Part shown: positions 1-8,570 of the stretch, one piece after another | Numbering within the stretch: position 1 is the first letter of the stretch | Layout: every line of letters starts with the position of its first letter | Assembly: GCF_900169365.1 (NCBI RefSeq) | Contig: NZ_FXZH01000015.1 | Location: forward strand, 58,422-122,421 | Origin: Brevibacterium sp. 239c | GTDB taxonomy: Bacteria > Actinomycetota > Actinomycetes > Actinomycetales > Brevibacteriaceae | Reading direction: 5' to 3' | DNA: 64,000 nt | Translations under genes and position numbers: made by a program | Notes under the pieces: generated by a model | What the model was told of the DNA's origin: nothing | Databases searched by the model: none | What the model saw: the letters and a program-made list of their open reading frames with translations, nothing else

Positions 1-630
1 TGGATAGCGGTGTGGGCATCGTTGGAGAGCCGCCGGCGAAGCTCCAGGGCAGGCGCCGATGCTGCGGTCGTGGATGCCTCTGTAGCCGATGCCTCCACTG
101 CGGGGGTGATCTCAGTGAATGCAGCGGAGGGTCGCCAGCCAGTCCGAGTCAGTGCCAAGATCGCCGTCGGCGTGGCCGTGGCTGTTCCCGTCATTTATGC
201 ATCCACTCGTATTCTGTGGGCACTGGGTATCCCATTCGGCCTCAGCCCCGAGTTCTATTCCGAAGGCCTCCAGGTCGGGATGTGGCATTCAGGTCTCGCC
301 TTGGCGATCGCCGGACTGCTCGGAGCGCTGCTGACCCTGGGGCTGGTGCAGAGATGGGGAGAGAGATTTCCGCGTTGGACAGGGCCGTTGGCAGGACGAC
401 GTGTGCCCATCCTCCTCGCGACGATACCCGCCGGCATCGTCACATTGGCGATGTTCACCGGAGGCATGGGCATGATCCATTCGGTTCTGCTCAACGGTGT
501 CAGCATCGATGGCAACTGGGTGACGATCGGCCCGACTCTCCTGTTCCCGCTGTGGGCTCTGGCGCTCGGTTGGGCGACCTATGCCTACCGTGCCAGGCGA
601 CTTGATGCCCGCGCTTTTCGGCGGCAGTGA
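1..630 (+). CDS. Membrane protein of unknown function, 5' end outside window
   Basis: The reading frame is open from the first base, so the gene very likely begins upstream; the first in-window start is a GTG at 10. About 210 residues are visible. After a polar Ala/Ser-rich stretch there are about four hydrophobic segments (near residues 50-65, 95-115, 135-155 and 180-195 of the visible part), and the protein ends in an Arg-rich cytoplasmic tail. I do not recognise the family. It could be the C-terminal part of a small integral membrane protein or permease. It converges on the AarF-like gene that follows on the other strand, with about 50 bp between the stops. Confidence 0.55.
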   Translation, partial: WIAVWASLESRRRSSRAGADAAVVDASVADASTAGVISVNAAEGRQPVRVSAKIAVGVAVAVPVIYASTRILWALGIPFGLSPEFYSEGLQVGMWHSGLALAIAGLLGALLTLGLVQRWGERFPRWTGPLAGRRVPILLATIPAGIVTLAMFTGGMGMIHSVLLNGVSIDGNWVTIGPTLLFPLWALALGWATYAYRARRLDARAFRRQ

Positions 631-679
631 CGGGCCGATTCCGCGTGCGCTGCTGGTGGGGCAGGATGACCGTGTGGTT

Positions 680-2485
680 TCACTGGCGGCGGTGTCGGCG
701 GCTGAGCGTCCTGTGTCGTACCAGGGTGGCCAGACTGTAGATGAGCGCCGGCGCCGAGGCGATGAGCAGCGCCACGCCGCCCAGCCTCGTCGTCGGCAGC
801 AGCACCGCACCGCCGATGACGAAACCAGTGAACAGCACGGCCGAGATCACCCCGCGGGCGAGGAGCTCGAGGCCGGCGACCCGCCGATCCAGTTTGGGCG
901 TGGCCACCGAAAGTTCGCCATCCTCGAGCCTCTGCACGAGGCTGTCGAGGCGTCCCGGCAGGCCCAGCGTCAGGCGTACGAAGTTGATCGCCTCTTTCGC
1001 AACTGTTCCGGCGGCGCCGCCCTTCTCCTCTTCGATCAGCTCGCTCGCATAGGGTTCGACGACCTCCCAGATATTGAACGAGGGGTTGAGCGAACTGCAC
1101 AGACCCGAGACCATGGACAGTGAGCGAATGATGAGGAAGAGGTTCTCCGGCAGCTGCACGGGCAGGTCGCGCACCACCGTTTCGAAGTCCGTGGAGAAGG
1201 CCCGCAGCTCCTTTTCGTCGACGTCGCGCAGCTGGGCGAACCCCATGCCTCCGAACCGTGCGAAGAGCCCTGTGAGAGCGCGTTCGAGTTCTTCCGTGTC
1301 CGCGCCGTCGAGCAGCACTCCGATGAGTTCGACGCTGGCGACGAGACGGCGGGAGTCCCGCAGCGCCACGGCGATGATGAGCTCTCGCATGCCCGCCCGC
1401 AGGTTCTCGGGCACATGCCCCATCATCCCGAAGTCGACGAAGGTCAGATGCCAGCTCGCACTCGCCGAGGTGGTGGTTGGGTGGGTGGGGGTGACGAAGA
1501 GATTGCCGGGGTGAGGATCGGCGTGGAAGAACCCATTGCGGAAGAGCTGGTCGAACATCGTATGCGCAAAGACCGCAGCCACCTCGTGGGGATCGATCCC
1601 GGCTCGATGCAGTGCAGTGACATCATTGGCCTTGATCGCGGTGACATCTTCCATGGTCAACACCTGCGGCGTGGTCTGCTCCCAGACGATCCGCGGAGCC
1701 TGCACCCGGGTCGAGCTGGACGCAGAAGAAGCGGTGTCTGCCGACGCGGACGCAGCCTTCGATGCGGCCGCCGAAGACGCTGCCGACGCTGACCCCGAGC
1801 TTGCCGAGGATGCAGCCGCGTCCATGGCGAAGGTCTCCGCATTCGCGGCCTCATGCAGATAGTCGATCTCTTCGAGGCTGACATGGGCGAACTCTTCGAC
1901 CAGTGCCGGCATATCGACACGGAGGGAGACGAACCGGACTCGAGAGAGCCACCCGGCGATCCGACGCAGGGCACGCAGGTCGACGCCGACGACATCGGCG
2001 ATGCCGGGACGCTGGACCTTGACGACTACCTCGGCGAATCCGAGTTCCGCGGCCACCTCCGGGTTCAACGTGGCCGCATGGGCCTGACCCAAGGATGCAG
2101 CAGCCAGTGGGCGGGGCTCGAAGGAGACGAAGGCATTTCTGAGTTCCATCCCCAGCTGCGCCTCAGCCAGGGTGCGGATCTGTTCGAACGGGACAGGTGC
2201 GACCTCGTCCTGCAGCCCCTCCAGCTCCTTGGTGATCTCGGGCGGCAGAACATCCATCCTTGAGGAGAGGAACTGACCGACCTTGATCATCAGTCCGCCG
2301 AGCTCCACGGCCAGGGTGCGAAATCGCTTGGCCGTGGAACGCCAACGGTCTATCCGGCCTCGTGCCGCGAACCGACCCAGGCCGATCCGCGGCAGCGTCA
2401 ATTCGAACCACCACGCCATGACCATCTGAGCCGCGGCGAAGCGGAGGATCCGACCGTAGCGAGCCCGGAGGGTTCTCTCCCTCAC
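680..2485 (-). CDS. AarF/UbiB (ABC1) family atypical kinase
   Basis: A 601-residue protein of the ABC1/UbiB/ADCK family. Members are atypical kinases or ATPases linked to quinone and isoprenoid-lipid homeostasis; the substrate here is unknown. The signature KxGQ region is visible (GGLMIKVGQFLSSRMD, near residue 63), followed by the Ala-rich nucleotide loop AAASLGQAH, the lysine segment VVVKVQRPG, the catalytic loop FHADPHPGNLF and the metal-binding FVDFGMMG. Two hydrophobic segments at the C-terminus should anchor it in the membrane. A Ser/Ala-only insertion of about 40 residues (around 246-288) interrupts the kinase domain and looks lineage-specific. The start lies 3 bp behind the PadR stop, so the two are co-transcribed and PadR probably controls this gene. 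Confidence 0.88.
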   Translation of the reverse strand: MRERTLRARYGRILRFAAAQMVMAWWFELTLPRIGLGRFAARGRIDRWRSTAKRFRTLAVELGGLMIKVGQFLSSRMDVLPPEITKELEGLQDEVAPVPFEQIRTLAEAQLGMELRNAFVSFEPRPLAAASLGQAHAATLNPEVAAELGFAEVVVKVQRPGIADVVGVDLRALRRIAGWLSRVRFVSLRVDMPALVEEFAHVSLEEIDYLHEAANAETFAMDAAASSASSGSASAASSAAASKAASASADTASSASSSTRVQAPRIVWEQTTPQVLTMEDVTAIKANDVTALHRAGIDPHEVAAVFAHTMFDQLFRNGFFHADPHPGNLFVTPTHPTTTSASASWHLTFVDFGMMGHVPENLRAGMRELIIAVALRDSRRLVASVELIGVLLDGADTEELERALTGLFARFGGMGFAQLRDVDEKELRAFSTDFETVVRDLPVQLPENLFLIIRSLSMVSGLCSSLNPSFNIWEVVEPYASELIEEEKGGAAGTVAKEAINFVRLTLGLPGRLDSLVQRLEDGELSVATPKLDRRVAGLELLARGVISAVLFTGFVIGGAVLLPTTRLGGVALLIASAPALIYSLATLVRHRTLSRRHRRQ

Positions 2486-2488
2486 GCG

Positions 2489-3046
2489 TCAGTCCTCGGC
2501 GAGGATCGAATACAGTTTGCGCTTGGTCTCCTCGAGCACGGTGACCGCCTCGGCGACCTGTTCCTTGTTGCCGGAACGGCCCACCTGAGCTGCCGCTTGA
2601 GCCAACTCGACGCCTGCCTTGGCCAGATTCGCGGCCCTCGGCGCTTCGGGTTTCTTCGTCGTCTCCCACGGAGCACTTGACCCCTGCTCGGAATCGACCT
2701 GTTCGCGGCCGGCCTCGGTGAGCGAATAGGTCTTACGTCCGCTGGAGGACTCCGCACTGATGAGTCCCTCATCCGTGAGCAGCTGCAGCGTCGGATAGAC
2801 CGATCCCGGGCTGGGCTTCCAGCTGCCGCCGCTGCGTTCTTCGATCTCTTGGATGATCTGGTAACCGTGCATGGGTGCCTCAGCCAGCAGTGTGAGGATC
2901 CCGGCGCGGACGTCTCCGCGGTTCATGCGGAAAGGCTGCTTGGGGTTGAAGGAAGAGCGCAGCTGCTCCATTGCCTCCCAGATGTTGGCACCGCCCCAAT
3001 CGCCGCCTCGGCGAGAGAAGCCTCCGTGATTGAATGGCTCGTTCAT
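2489..3046 (-). CDS. PadR family transcriptional regulator
   Basis: A 185-residue regulator. After a Gly/Arg/Phe-rich N-terminus of about 40 residues comes the PadR winged helix: RAGILTLLAEAPMHGYQIIQ, then SPGSVYPTLQLLTDEGLI and a wing ending GRKTYSLTEAG. The C-terminal half carries Ala/Glu-rich helices of the dimerisation type. PadR proteins are usually repressors that bind palindromes at their own promoter. An ATATATCG-type palindrome lies just upstream, so autorepression is likely. The ligand is unknown. It is the first gene of a two-gene operon with the AarF-like kinase. Confidence 0.88.
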   Translation of the reverse strand: MNEPFNHGGFSRRGGDWGGANIWEAMEQLRSSFNPKQPFRMNRGDVRAGILTLLAEAPMHGYQIIQEIEERSGGSWKPSPGSVYPTLQLLTDEGLISAESSSGRKTYSLTEAGREQVDSEQGSSAPWETTKKPEAPRAANLAKAGVELAQAAAQVGRSGNKEQVAEAVTVLEETKRKLYSILAED

Positions 3047-3078
3047 GATGACCTCCAGGTCTGAATGTATCGCTCTGA

Positions 3079-3098
3079 CGATATATAACGATATATCG
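3079..3098 (-). promoter_or_regulatory. Probable PadR operator
   Basis: Two copies of CGATATAT lie 10 bp apart, and the second is part of the perfect palindrome CGATATATCG (3089-3098). The site is about 35-50 bp upstream of the PadR start. It matches the AT-rich ATATATCGATATAT style of site bound by PadR proteins and overlaps the region where a -10 box would sit. Seen in sequence; function inferred. Confidence 0.6.
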
Positions 3099-3304
3099 GC
3101 GATGTGTTGTTGGGAAGATCATTCGGTTGATTGCGAAGGCAACTCCCAGACCATGTTCAGACGCGCAGGAAGAGGGCAATCAATCTGACCTCGACGCTGC
3201 CGGCAGCTATCAGGCTGGCCGACAAACATCAGTGTTGACGGCGGTTATCAGGCCGGCGAACAGATATCAGTCTTGTCGGAAGTGATCAGTTCTGCTGGAA
3301 GTCT

Positions 3305-3688
3305 TCAGTCTTGCCGAGGCCCATTGGTCACGAGCAGGTTGCCTTTGGAAGTGTTCTGCACGTCGGTCAGAGACAAGCGCTTGGGTGCATCGCCATCGAA
3401 GATCCCACGGCCGGCACCGGCAACCACGGAATGGATGGCCAGGGTCAGTGCGTCGATGAGTCCCGCCTCGAGCAGCTGACTGACAATGGACAGTGAGCCC
3501 TGTACCGCGATGTCTGCTCCGGTGCCTTCCTTGAGCGTCCTGACATAGTCAACGGGATCTCCGGTGATGAGCGTCGAATTGGACGATGTGAGGTCTTCAG
3601 GGGACAGGGTCCTCGAAGCGACATGCTTCGGGGCGGAAGCGACACCGTCGACCGAATGGAACAGGCTGGAGATGAGTTAGCGCGTCAT
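3305..3688 (-). pseudogene. Decayed dihydrofolate-reductase-like (RibD C-terminal) gene
   Basis: On the minus strand the frame reads MTR, a TAA stop at codon 4, then LISSLFHSVDGVAS. This is the usual N-terminus of small RibD_C/DHFR-like reductases. It jumps directly to PKHVASRTLSPEDL, which in intact relatives lies about 70 residues later. The rest is well preserved: an IAVQGSLSIVSQL nucleotide-binding segment, HSVVAGAGRGIFD, and a stop at 3305. The gene has therefore lost a central block in frame and also carries an early nonsense codon. The remaining frame is clean, so the decay is probably recent. No function is expected. Confidence 0.8.
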
Positions 3689-3723
3689 GGGATTCTCCTG
3701 ATTGAGCAATCTGCACAGCCGAT

Positions 3724-3787
3724 TGGCGGTGCGGCTAAGTGGCGGTACGGCTAAGTGGCGGTACGGCTAAGTGGCGGTACGGCTAAA
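3724..3787. repeat. Four 16-bp tandem repeats
   Basis: Units TGGCGGTGCGGCTAAG, TGGCGGTACGGCTAAG (twice) and TGGCGGTACGGCTAAA lie end to end, with near-perfect identity. They are non-coding, between the decayed reductase gene and the pst operon. The copy number probably varies between strains. Confidence 0.9.
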
Positions 3788-3989
3788 AACGCAATTGCAG
3801 TTCTCATCATGTACTTCGGTTGTGAGGCTGTCGACCGTGAAGTCAAAGGGACTGCATTGTGCTCGGGCTAGAGCTGGCGTGCTCGTGGGGAGTAGTGGTC
3901 ACCGCTGGCCCGCAGCCCGTGTGACTTCCACGATGCGGCAGTCGTAGAGACGGCGCCCTCGCGGGGTGACTCCAGGCCGTGAAAGCAGG

Positions 3990-4051
3990 CAACGGTTGGT
4001 AACTTCGTCTCGATCCATGCGCCGGGATCGAGATGAAGTTACCAACCGTTG
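3990..4051. repeat. Long inverted repeat (27-bp arms, 8-nt loop)
   Basis: The left arm at 3990-4016 and the right arm at 4025-4051 pair over 27 bp with one mismatch (G opposite T), around an ATGCGCCG loop. It lies about 100 bp downstream of the pstB stop. It could end pst transcription, but there is no T-run on either side and the stem is far longer than a usual terminator. It could equally be a small dispersed palindromic element. Confidence 0.8.
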
Positions 4052-4147
4052 GGCATTCTCGCTGGGAACTGCGGCCTCCTCGCCGGGAGCTCGGTAGCCC
4101 TCGGACGCCCTCCACCCTGCTCTTCACCAGCCCATAGGCCCCTTAGA

Positions 4148-4927
4148 TCACCCGAAGCGGCCGGAGATGTAATTCTCTGTCTCTTCCTTCTCGGGGTTGG
4201 AGAAGATCGTCGAAGTCTCGTTGAACTCGATGAGCTTGCCGGGCTTGCCGGTGCCCGCGATGTTGAAGAACGCGGTCTTGTCGGACACGCGAGCGGCCTG
4301 CTGCATGTTGTGAGTGACGATGACGACCGTGTACTGGTCCTTGAGGTCGTTGATGAGATCCTCGATGGCCAGGGTAGAGATCGGGTCGAGAGCGGAACAC
4401 GGCTCGTCCATGAGTAGGACCTCGGGCTCAACGGCGATCGCACGAGCGATGCACAAGCGCTGCTGCTGACCACCGGAGAGCCCAGAACCAGGCAGGTTGA
4501 GGCGGTCCTTGACCTCGTTCCAGAGGTTCGCGCCGCGCAGTGCACGCTCGGTGAGGTCATCGGCCTCGGGCTTCGACATGCGACGGCTGTTGAGGCGCAC
4601 CCCGGCCAGCACATTCTCCTTGATGCTCATCGTGGGGAAGGGGTTGGCACGCTGGAAGACCATGCCGACCTCACGGCGGACGTTGACCGGGTCCACACCC
4701 GAGGCGTAGATGTCATTGCCGTCCATCAGGACCTGGCCGGAGACGCTGGCACCCGGAATCACTTCGTGCATCCGGTTGAGTGTGCGCAGCACGGTGGACT
4801 TGCCGCAGCCCGACGGGCCGATGAGGGCCGTGACCGAGCGCGGCTTGATCTGCATCTGCACACCGTCGACGGCCCGGAAGTCGCCGTAGAAGATGTCGAG
4901 ATCCTTGATGTCGATCTGTTTGGACAA
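4148..4927 (-). CDS. pstB: Phosphate ABC transporter ATP-binding protein
   Basis: A 259-residue ATPase that powers high-affinity phosphate import through PstA/PstC. Walker A is GPSGCGKST (near residue 37), the Q-loop region reads [12 protein letters not shown], the ABC signature [14 protein letters not shown], Walker [13 protein letters not shown], and the switch His lies in VTHNMQQA. All PstB hallmarks are present. The start codon is TTG with the Shine-Dalgarno AGGGAAG a few bases upstream; there is no better ATG. It is the last gene of pstSCAB, 64 bp behind pstA. Confidence 0.96.
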   Translation of the reverse strand: MSKQIDIKDLDIFYGDFRAVDGVQMQIKPRSVTALIGPSGCGKSTVLRTLNRMHEVIPGASVSGQVLMDGNDIYASGVDPVNVRREVGMVFQRANPFPTMSIKENVLAGVRLNSRRMSKPEADDLTERALRGANLWNEVKDRLNLPGSGLSGGQQQRLCIARAIAVEPEVLLMDEPCSALDPISTLAIEDLINDLKDQYTVVIVTHNMQQAARVSDKTAFFNIAGTGKPGKLIEFNETSTIFSNPEKEETENYISGRFG

Positions 4928-4991
4928 TGTGCTTCCCTATCTGTGGAATGTCTGAAACAAGTAAGAGGTCCGGCGGGGTCTCAGCGCTTCA

Positions 4992-6131
4992 TCAGCGTCC
5001 TGTCTTCGGTGCGAGCACTCGCGCGATGATTCGGGCCAGGAGGTTGAGCACCATGACCAGAGTGACGAGGACGAGGGCTGCCGCCCAGGCGCGCTCCGAA
5101 CTGGCCAGTGCCGCATCGCCGGGAGAGACCGGACGCAGCTGCGAATCGTAGATGTAGGTCGGCAGCGTCGACATCCAACCGGAGAACAGGTTCCAGTTGA
5201 GTGTCTTGGCGAATCCGGCGGTGACCATGATCGGAGCGGTTTCGCCGATGACGCGGGCGATTGCAATGGTGATTCCGGAGAGGATGCCCGACACCGAGGT
5301 GGGCAGAACGATCTTGACGATCGTCTTCCACTTCGGCACGCCCAGGGCATAGGAGGCCTCACGCAGATCCATCGGCACCAGTCGCAGGATCTCCTCCGTG
5401 TTGCGCACGACGATCGGAATCATGAGCACGGACAGCGCGACCGCGGCGGTGAATCCGGTCTTGGCGATGCCTGCCGCATCCGGCATGATGAAGTTCGCGA
5501 TGGTGGAGAACAGGGCGAAGGCGAAGAGGCCGGCGACGATCGAGGGGATGCCGGTCATCACGTCGACGAGGAAGGTGATGGCCTTGCCCAATCTGTTCTT
5601 CTCTGAGTACTCGACGAGGTAGATCGCGGTCAGCACGCCGATGGGGATCGAGATGATGCACGCCATGACCGTGATCAGGACGGTGCCGACGATCGCGTGG
5701 TAAAAGCCGCCTGCCATCGTCGTTTCACCGGCGACGTACTGCTGATCGAGGACGCCCTTCATGCCGAGCATGGTGCGGGTGAGGAGGTCGAAGCTGATGG
5801 CGGCTCCGCCCTTAGTGACGGTCATCCAGAGCAGAGAGATGAGGGGAACACAGGCGAGGATGAACGACGAGGTGACGACTGTCGTCGCTACCCTGTCGGT
5901 GGCCTTGCGGCGGCCCTCGTAGGCTCCGGAGAGTGCGAACACAGCCACCACATTGATGAGTCCGGCGAGGACCGCGACGACCGGGATATTGAAGCCGCTG
6001 AACGCGATGAAGCTGATGATGGTCGCAATGATGACCGAAGCCACGGCCACCACCCAGGGAGTGGCCTTGGGCAGCTGCTTGGAGGCGAGGGTGCGAGGAG
6101 CGGTCGTCGAATTATTCGTAGTAGTCAACAT
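4992..6131 (-). CDS. pstA: Phosphate ABC transporter permease PstA
   Basis: Integral membrane permease, about 379 residues from the ATG at 6131, with six or more hydrophobic segments. The permease EAA-type loop is seen as DLREASYALGVPKWKT. The N-terminal segment of about 90 residues with two extra membrane helices is typical of the longer actinobacterial PstA. The ATG lies 2 nt after the pstC stop; a TTG at 6137 would instead overlap that stop. PstA pairs with PstC to form the channel energised by PstB. Confidence 0.93.
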   Translation of the reverse strand: MLTTTNNSTTAPRTLASKQLPKATPWVVAVASVIIATIISFIAFSGFNIPVVAVLAGLINVVAVFALSGAYEGRRKATDRVATTVVTSSFILACVPLISLLWMTVTKGGAAISFDLLTRTMLGMKGVLDQQYVAGETTMAGGFYHAIVGTVLITVMACIISIPIGVLTAIYLVEYSEKNRLGKAITFLVDVMTGIPSIVAGLFAFALFSTIANFIMPDAAGIAKTGFTAAVALSVLMIPIVVRNTEEILRLVPMDLREASYALGVPKWKTIVKIVLPTSVSGILSGITIAIARVIGETAPIMVTAGFAKTLNWNLFSGWMSTLPTYIYDSQLRPVSPGDAALASSERAWAAALVLVTLVMVLNLLARIIARVLAPKTGR

Positions 6132-6133
6132 TC

Positions 6134-7141
6134 TCAACTGCCCTTCACCGAGGTCTTGGCAACGATTGCGCGTGCTCCCATGTTCACCAGCAAAGTGATG
6201 ACGAAGAGGACGAGGCCGACCGTGATCAGCTCGGACAGCCGCAGTCCGGCGGCTTCGGGGAAGTTCTGCGCGATCTCAGAGGCGATGGTCTGGTTGCCGC
6301 TGACCACCAGGGATGCGGTGAGGAGACCGGGGGAGAGGATCATAGCCACTGCCATCGTTTCGCCGAGTGCGCGGCCGAGGCCGAGCATGGTCGCCGAGGC
6401 GATGCCGGACTTTCCGAACGGCAGCACCGACATCCGGATCATCTCCCAGCGCGTGGCGCCGAGAGCCAAAGCCGCTTCTTCCTGCAGACGTGGAGTCTGC
6501 AGGAAGATCTCCCGGGTCAGGGAGGTGATGATCGGCAGGATCATGATGGAGAGCACCAGCGAAGCGGTCAGCAGTGTGCGTCCTGTGTTCGACACGGCGC
6601 CGTCGGCATCGGGCGCGAAGATCGGGATCCAGCCGAACCACTTCGACAGCCACAGGTAGAACGCGGTGAGGTTGCCGGCCAGGGCGATCCCCCACAGACC
6701 GTAGACGACGGAGGGGATCGCGGCGAGCAGGTCGATGACGTAGCCGAGGACCGGTGCCAGCTTCCGTGGCGCCATGTGTGTGGTGAACAGCGCGATGCCC
6801 AACGCGAAGGGGGTGGCCACGAGCAGAGCGATGGCGGAGGAGATCAGTGTGCCGATGACGAGCGGCCAGACGTAGGAGAAGAATCCGTTGCCGCCGGTGA
6901 TCGAGCTCGGATCGTTGATCTGGGCTTCGATGGTGTCCTTGGACTGTGCCAGAAGGAACAGGGCGACGCCTGCCAAGATGAGCAGGATCAGGATGCCGGC
7001 GATGAGCGTTGCGGCCGAGAAGATTCGGTCACCGGGACGAACGACGGCTTTGGGCTTCTGGCCCGTGCCGGAATCGGGATGTGAGTCCGGTTCAGGTGCT
7101 CCGGCGGGGCCGGACACTGTGGTCTGTGTGCTGGTCGGCAC
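6134..7141 (-). CDS. pstC: Phosphate ABC transporter permease PstC
   Basis: A 335-residue permease with a polar N-terminus and about six membrane segments. The cytoplasmic loop LQEEAALALGATRWEM is the EAA motif that contacts PstB. It starts with GTG behind a clear GAGGAG Shine-Dalgarno. It is separated from pstS by about 120 bp that hold a strong hairpin, and it is followed almost directly by pstA. Its place in the order S-C-A-B makes the assignment to PstC secure. Confidence 0.94.
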   Translation of the reverse strand: MPTSTQTTVSGPAGAPEPDSHPDSGTGQKPKAVVRPGDRIFSAATLIAGILILLILAGVALFLLAQSKDTIEAQINDPSSITGGNGFFSYVWPLVIGTLISSAIALLVATPFALGIALFTTHMAPRKLAPVLGYVIDLLAAIPSVVYGLWGIALAGNLTAFYLWLSKWFGWIPIFAPDADGAVSNTGRTLLTASLVLSIMILPIITSLTREIFLQTPRLQEEAALALGATRWEMIRMSVLPFGKSGIASATMLGLGRALGETMAVAMILSPGLLTASLVVSGNQTIASEIAQNFPEAAGLRLSELITVGLVLFVITLLVNMGARAIVAKTSVKGS

Positions 7142-7193
7142 AAGTGCTCCTCATGAAACTTGCGGTGGATCCGGTGGGCAGATCCCTAGGCGC

Positions 7194-7228
7194 CGAAGAG
7201 CGGCGCAGGGTCGCTGCGCCGCTCTTCG
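7194..7228 (-). terminator. Hairpin between pstS and pstC (attenuator or mRNA stabiliser)
   Basis: A perfect 15-bp stem (7194-7208 with 7214-7228) with a 5-nt loop. It lies in the gap between the binding-protein gene and the permease genes. It has no T-run, so it probably causes partial termination or protects the 3' end of the pstS message. Either would yield more PstS than permease. Confidence 0.65.
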
Positions 7229-7260
7229 ACTTATCATTTCTGCAGGTCAGTGGCCAAGAA

Positions 7261-8364
7261 TCAGCCTTCAACCTTGATCGAATCGATGACGGTTTCGATC
7301 TGCGAACGCAGGTCGTCCGACAGTGGAGCTGAGCCGGCGGAATCCGCTGCGGACTTCTGTCCTTCTTCGGAGACGACGAACTTCTCCCAGGCCTTGACCA
7401 TGTCCACGGTCTCCTGGTCCTTGTAGGACGAGCAGACGACGTGGTAGGAGACGAGGACGATCGGGTAGGCGCCCGACTCGGTGGTGTCGCGAGCCAGGTC
7501 GAAGGCGAGGTCGCCTTCGCTGCGGCCCTTGACCTTGTCGGAGGCATCGACGACCTTGGACGCGGCATCGGCGGAGAGTTCGACGTATTCGTCGCCGACC
7601 TTCACCTTGGCCGTGCTCAGCTTGCCGACCGCCGAGGCGTCGGCGTAGCCGATGGCTCCATCGGTGTCGGAGACGGTCTGCACGACACCGTCGGTGCCCT
7701 GTGCGGCTTCACCACCGAAGTCCTTCGGGAAATCTCCGCTGACCTCTGCGTCCCAGTCCTTCTCTGCCGTGGCTTTGAGGTACTCGGCGAAGTTCTCCGT
7801 GGTGCCGGAGTCATCGGCACGGTGAACGGCCGTGATCTTCGTGTCGGGCAGTTTGGCATCAGGGTTGTCGGCTTTGATGGCCTTGTCATTCCACTTGCTG
7901 ATATCGCCCTTGAAGATCTTGGCGATGGTCGAGGGGGCGAGGTTGAGCTCGTCGACGCCCTTGACGTTGAACGTCACTGCGATCGGGGAGATGTAGACCG
8001 GGAATTCGTAGGCACCATCGGCGCCGCAGGCTTCCTTGCCCTGCTTGGCCTCGTCGTCGTCGAGGTGGGCGTCGGAACCGGCGAACTGAGCATTTCCGGC
8101 TAGGAACTGCTCACGGCCTGCACCCGAACCGTCAGGGGAGTAGTTGACGGTGACGCCGGAGTTCTCTGCGGCGAAATCGGCGGTCCATGCGTCCATCGCG
8201 GCCTTCTGCGATGAAGCACCGATGCCGGTGAGGGTGCCCTGCAGGTCGCTGTCGCCACCGCTGCTTGCTTCCTCTCCGGTAGCAGAGGTTCCACCGCATG
8301 CCGACAAGGTGAGTGCGCCGGCTGCGAGGATTGCAGCGGATGGTGCCAGGTGCTTCAGCTTCAC
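7261..8364 (-). CDS. pstS: Phosphate-binding lipoprotein PstS
   Basis: A 367-residue periplasmic-type phosphate receptor. The N-terminus is a lipoprotein signal with lipobox LSAC just before a Gly/Ser-rich linker. The PstS fold is visible: LTGIGASSQKAAMDAW, VNYSPDGSGAGREQF, AGSDAHLDD, and TAVHRADDSGTTENFAEYL for phosphate contacts. I chose GTG 8364 because AAAGG precedes it at normal distance and the signal peptide starts there; the longer frame from 8391 adds nine residues without support. It is first in the pst operon, behind a PHO-box-like repeat, so it should be induced by phosphate starvation. Confidence 0.95.
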   Translation of the reverse strand: MKLKHLAPSAAILAAGALTLSACGGTSATGEEASSGGDSDLQGTLTGIGASSQKAAMDAWTADFAAENSGVTVNYSPDGSGAGREQFLAGNAQFAGSDAHLDDDEAKQGKEACGADGAYEFPVYISPIAVTFNVKGVDELNLAPSTIAKIFKGDISKWNDKAIKADNPDAKLPDTKITAVHRADDSGTTENFAEYLKATAEKDWDAEVSGDFPKDFGGEAAQGTDGVVQTVSDTDGAIGYADASAVGKLSTAKVKVGDEYVELSADAASKVVDASDKVKGRSEGDLAFDLARDTTESGAYPIVLVSYHVVCSSYKDQETVDMVKAWEKFVVSEEGQKSAADSAGSAPLSDDLRSQIETVIDSIKVEG

Positions 8365-8443
8365 GAAGATGCCTTTCGAGTATGAGAACACTGTTCGAGC
8401 TTGCTCGATCTTTCGTGTCCCACGCTAAGGATCGTGTGTAAAG

Positions 8444-8476
8444 GCTGGGGAGTGGCTTAGTGAACGGAAGGTGAAT
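8444..8476 (-). promoter_or_regulatory. PHO-box-like direct repeat upstream of pstS
   Basis: On the minus strand three 11-bp units follow each other: ATTCACCTTCC, GTTCACTAAGC and CACTCCCCAGC. The first two match the GTTCACC-type 11-bp direct repeat known as the actinobacterial PHO box; the third is weak. The site is about 80-110 bp upstream of the pstS start, suitable for activation by a phosphorylated RegX3/PhoP-type regulator. The regX3 gene is present at 62.4 kb. Confidence 0.7.
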
Positions 8477-8570
8477 GACTCCTGAAGGCTTCACGTCCAG
8501 GGGAGTGCTCGGTCACAGGGATACCCGAATTTATGAAAGGATCATTGTCGGAACGACATGAAGGTGCCGT

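Noticed and set aside
581..2263. Plus-strand frames opposite the AarF gene
   Set aside because: They are mirror frames of the highly G+C-rich kinase gene, without ribosome-binding sites or family matches.
3843..4127. Open frame of 94 codons on the minus strand near the pst end
   Set aside because: It runs through the long inverted repeat, has atypical codon use and matches no family.
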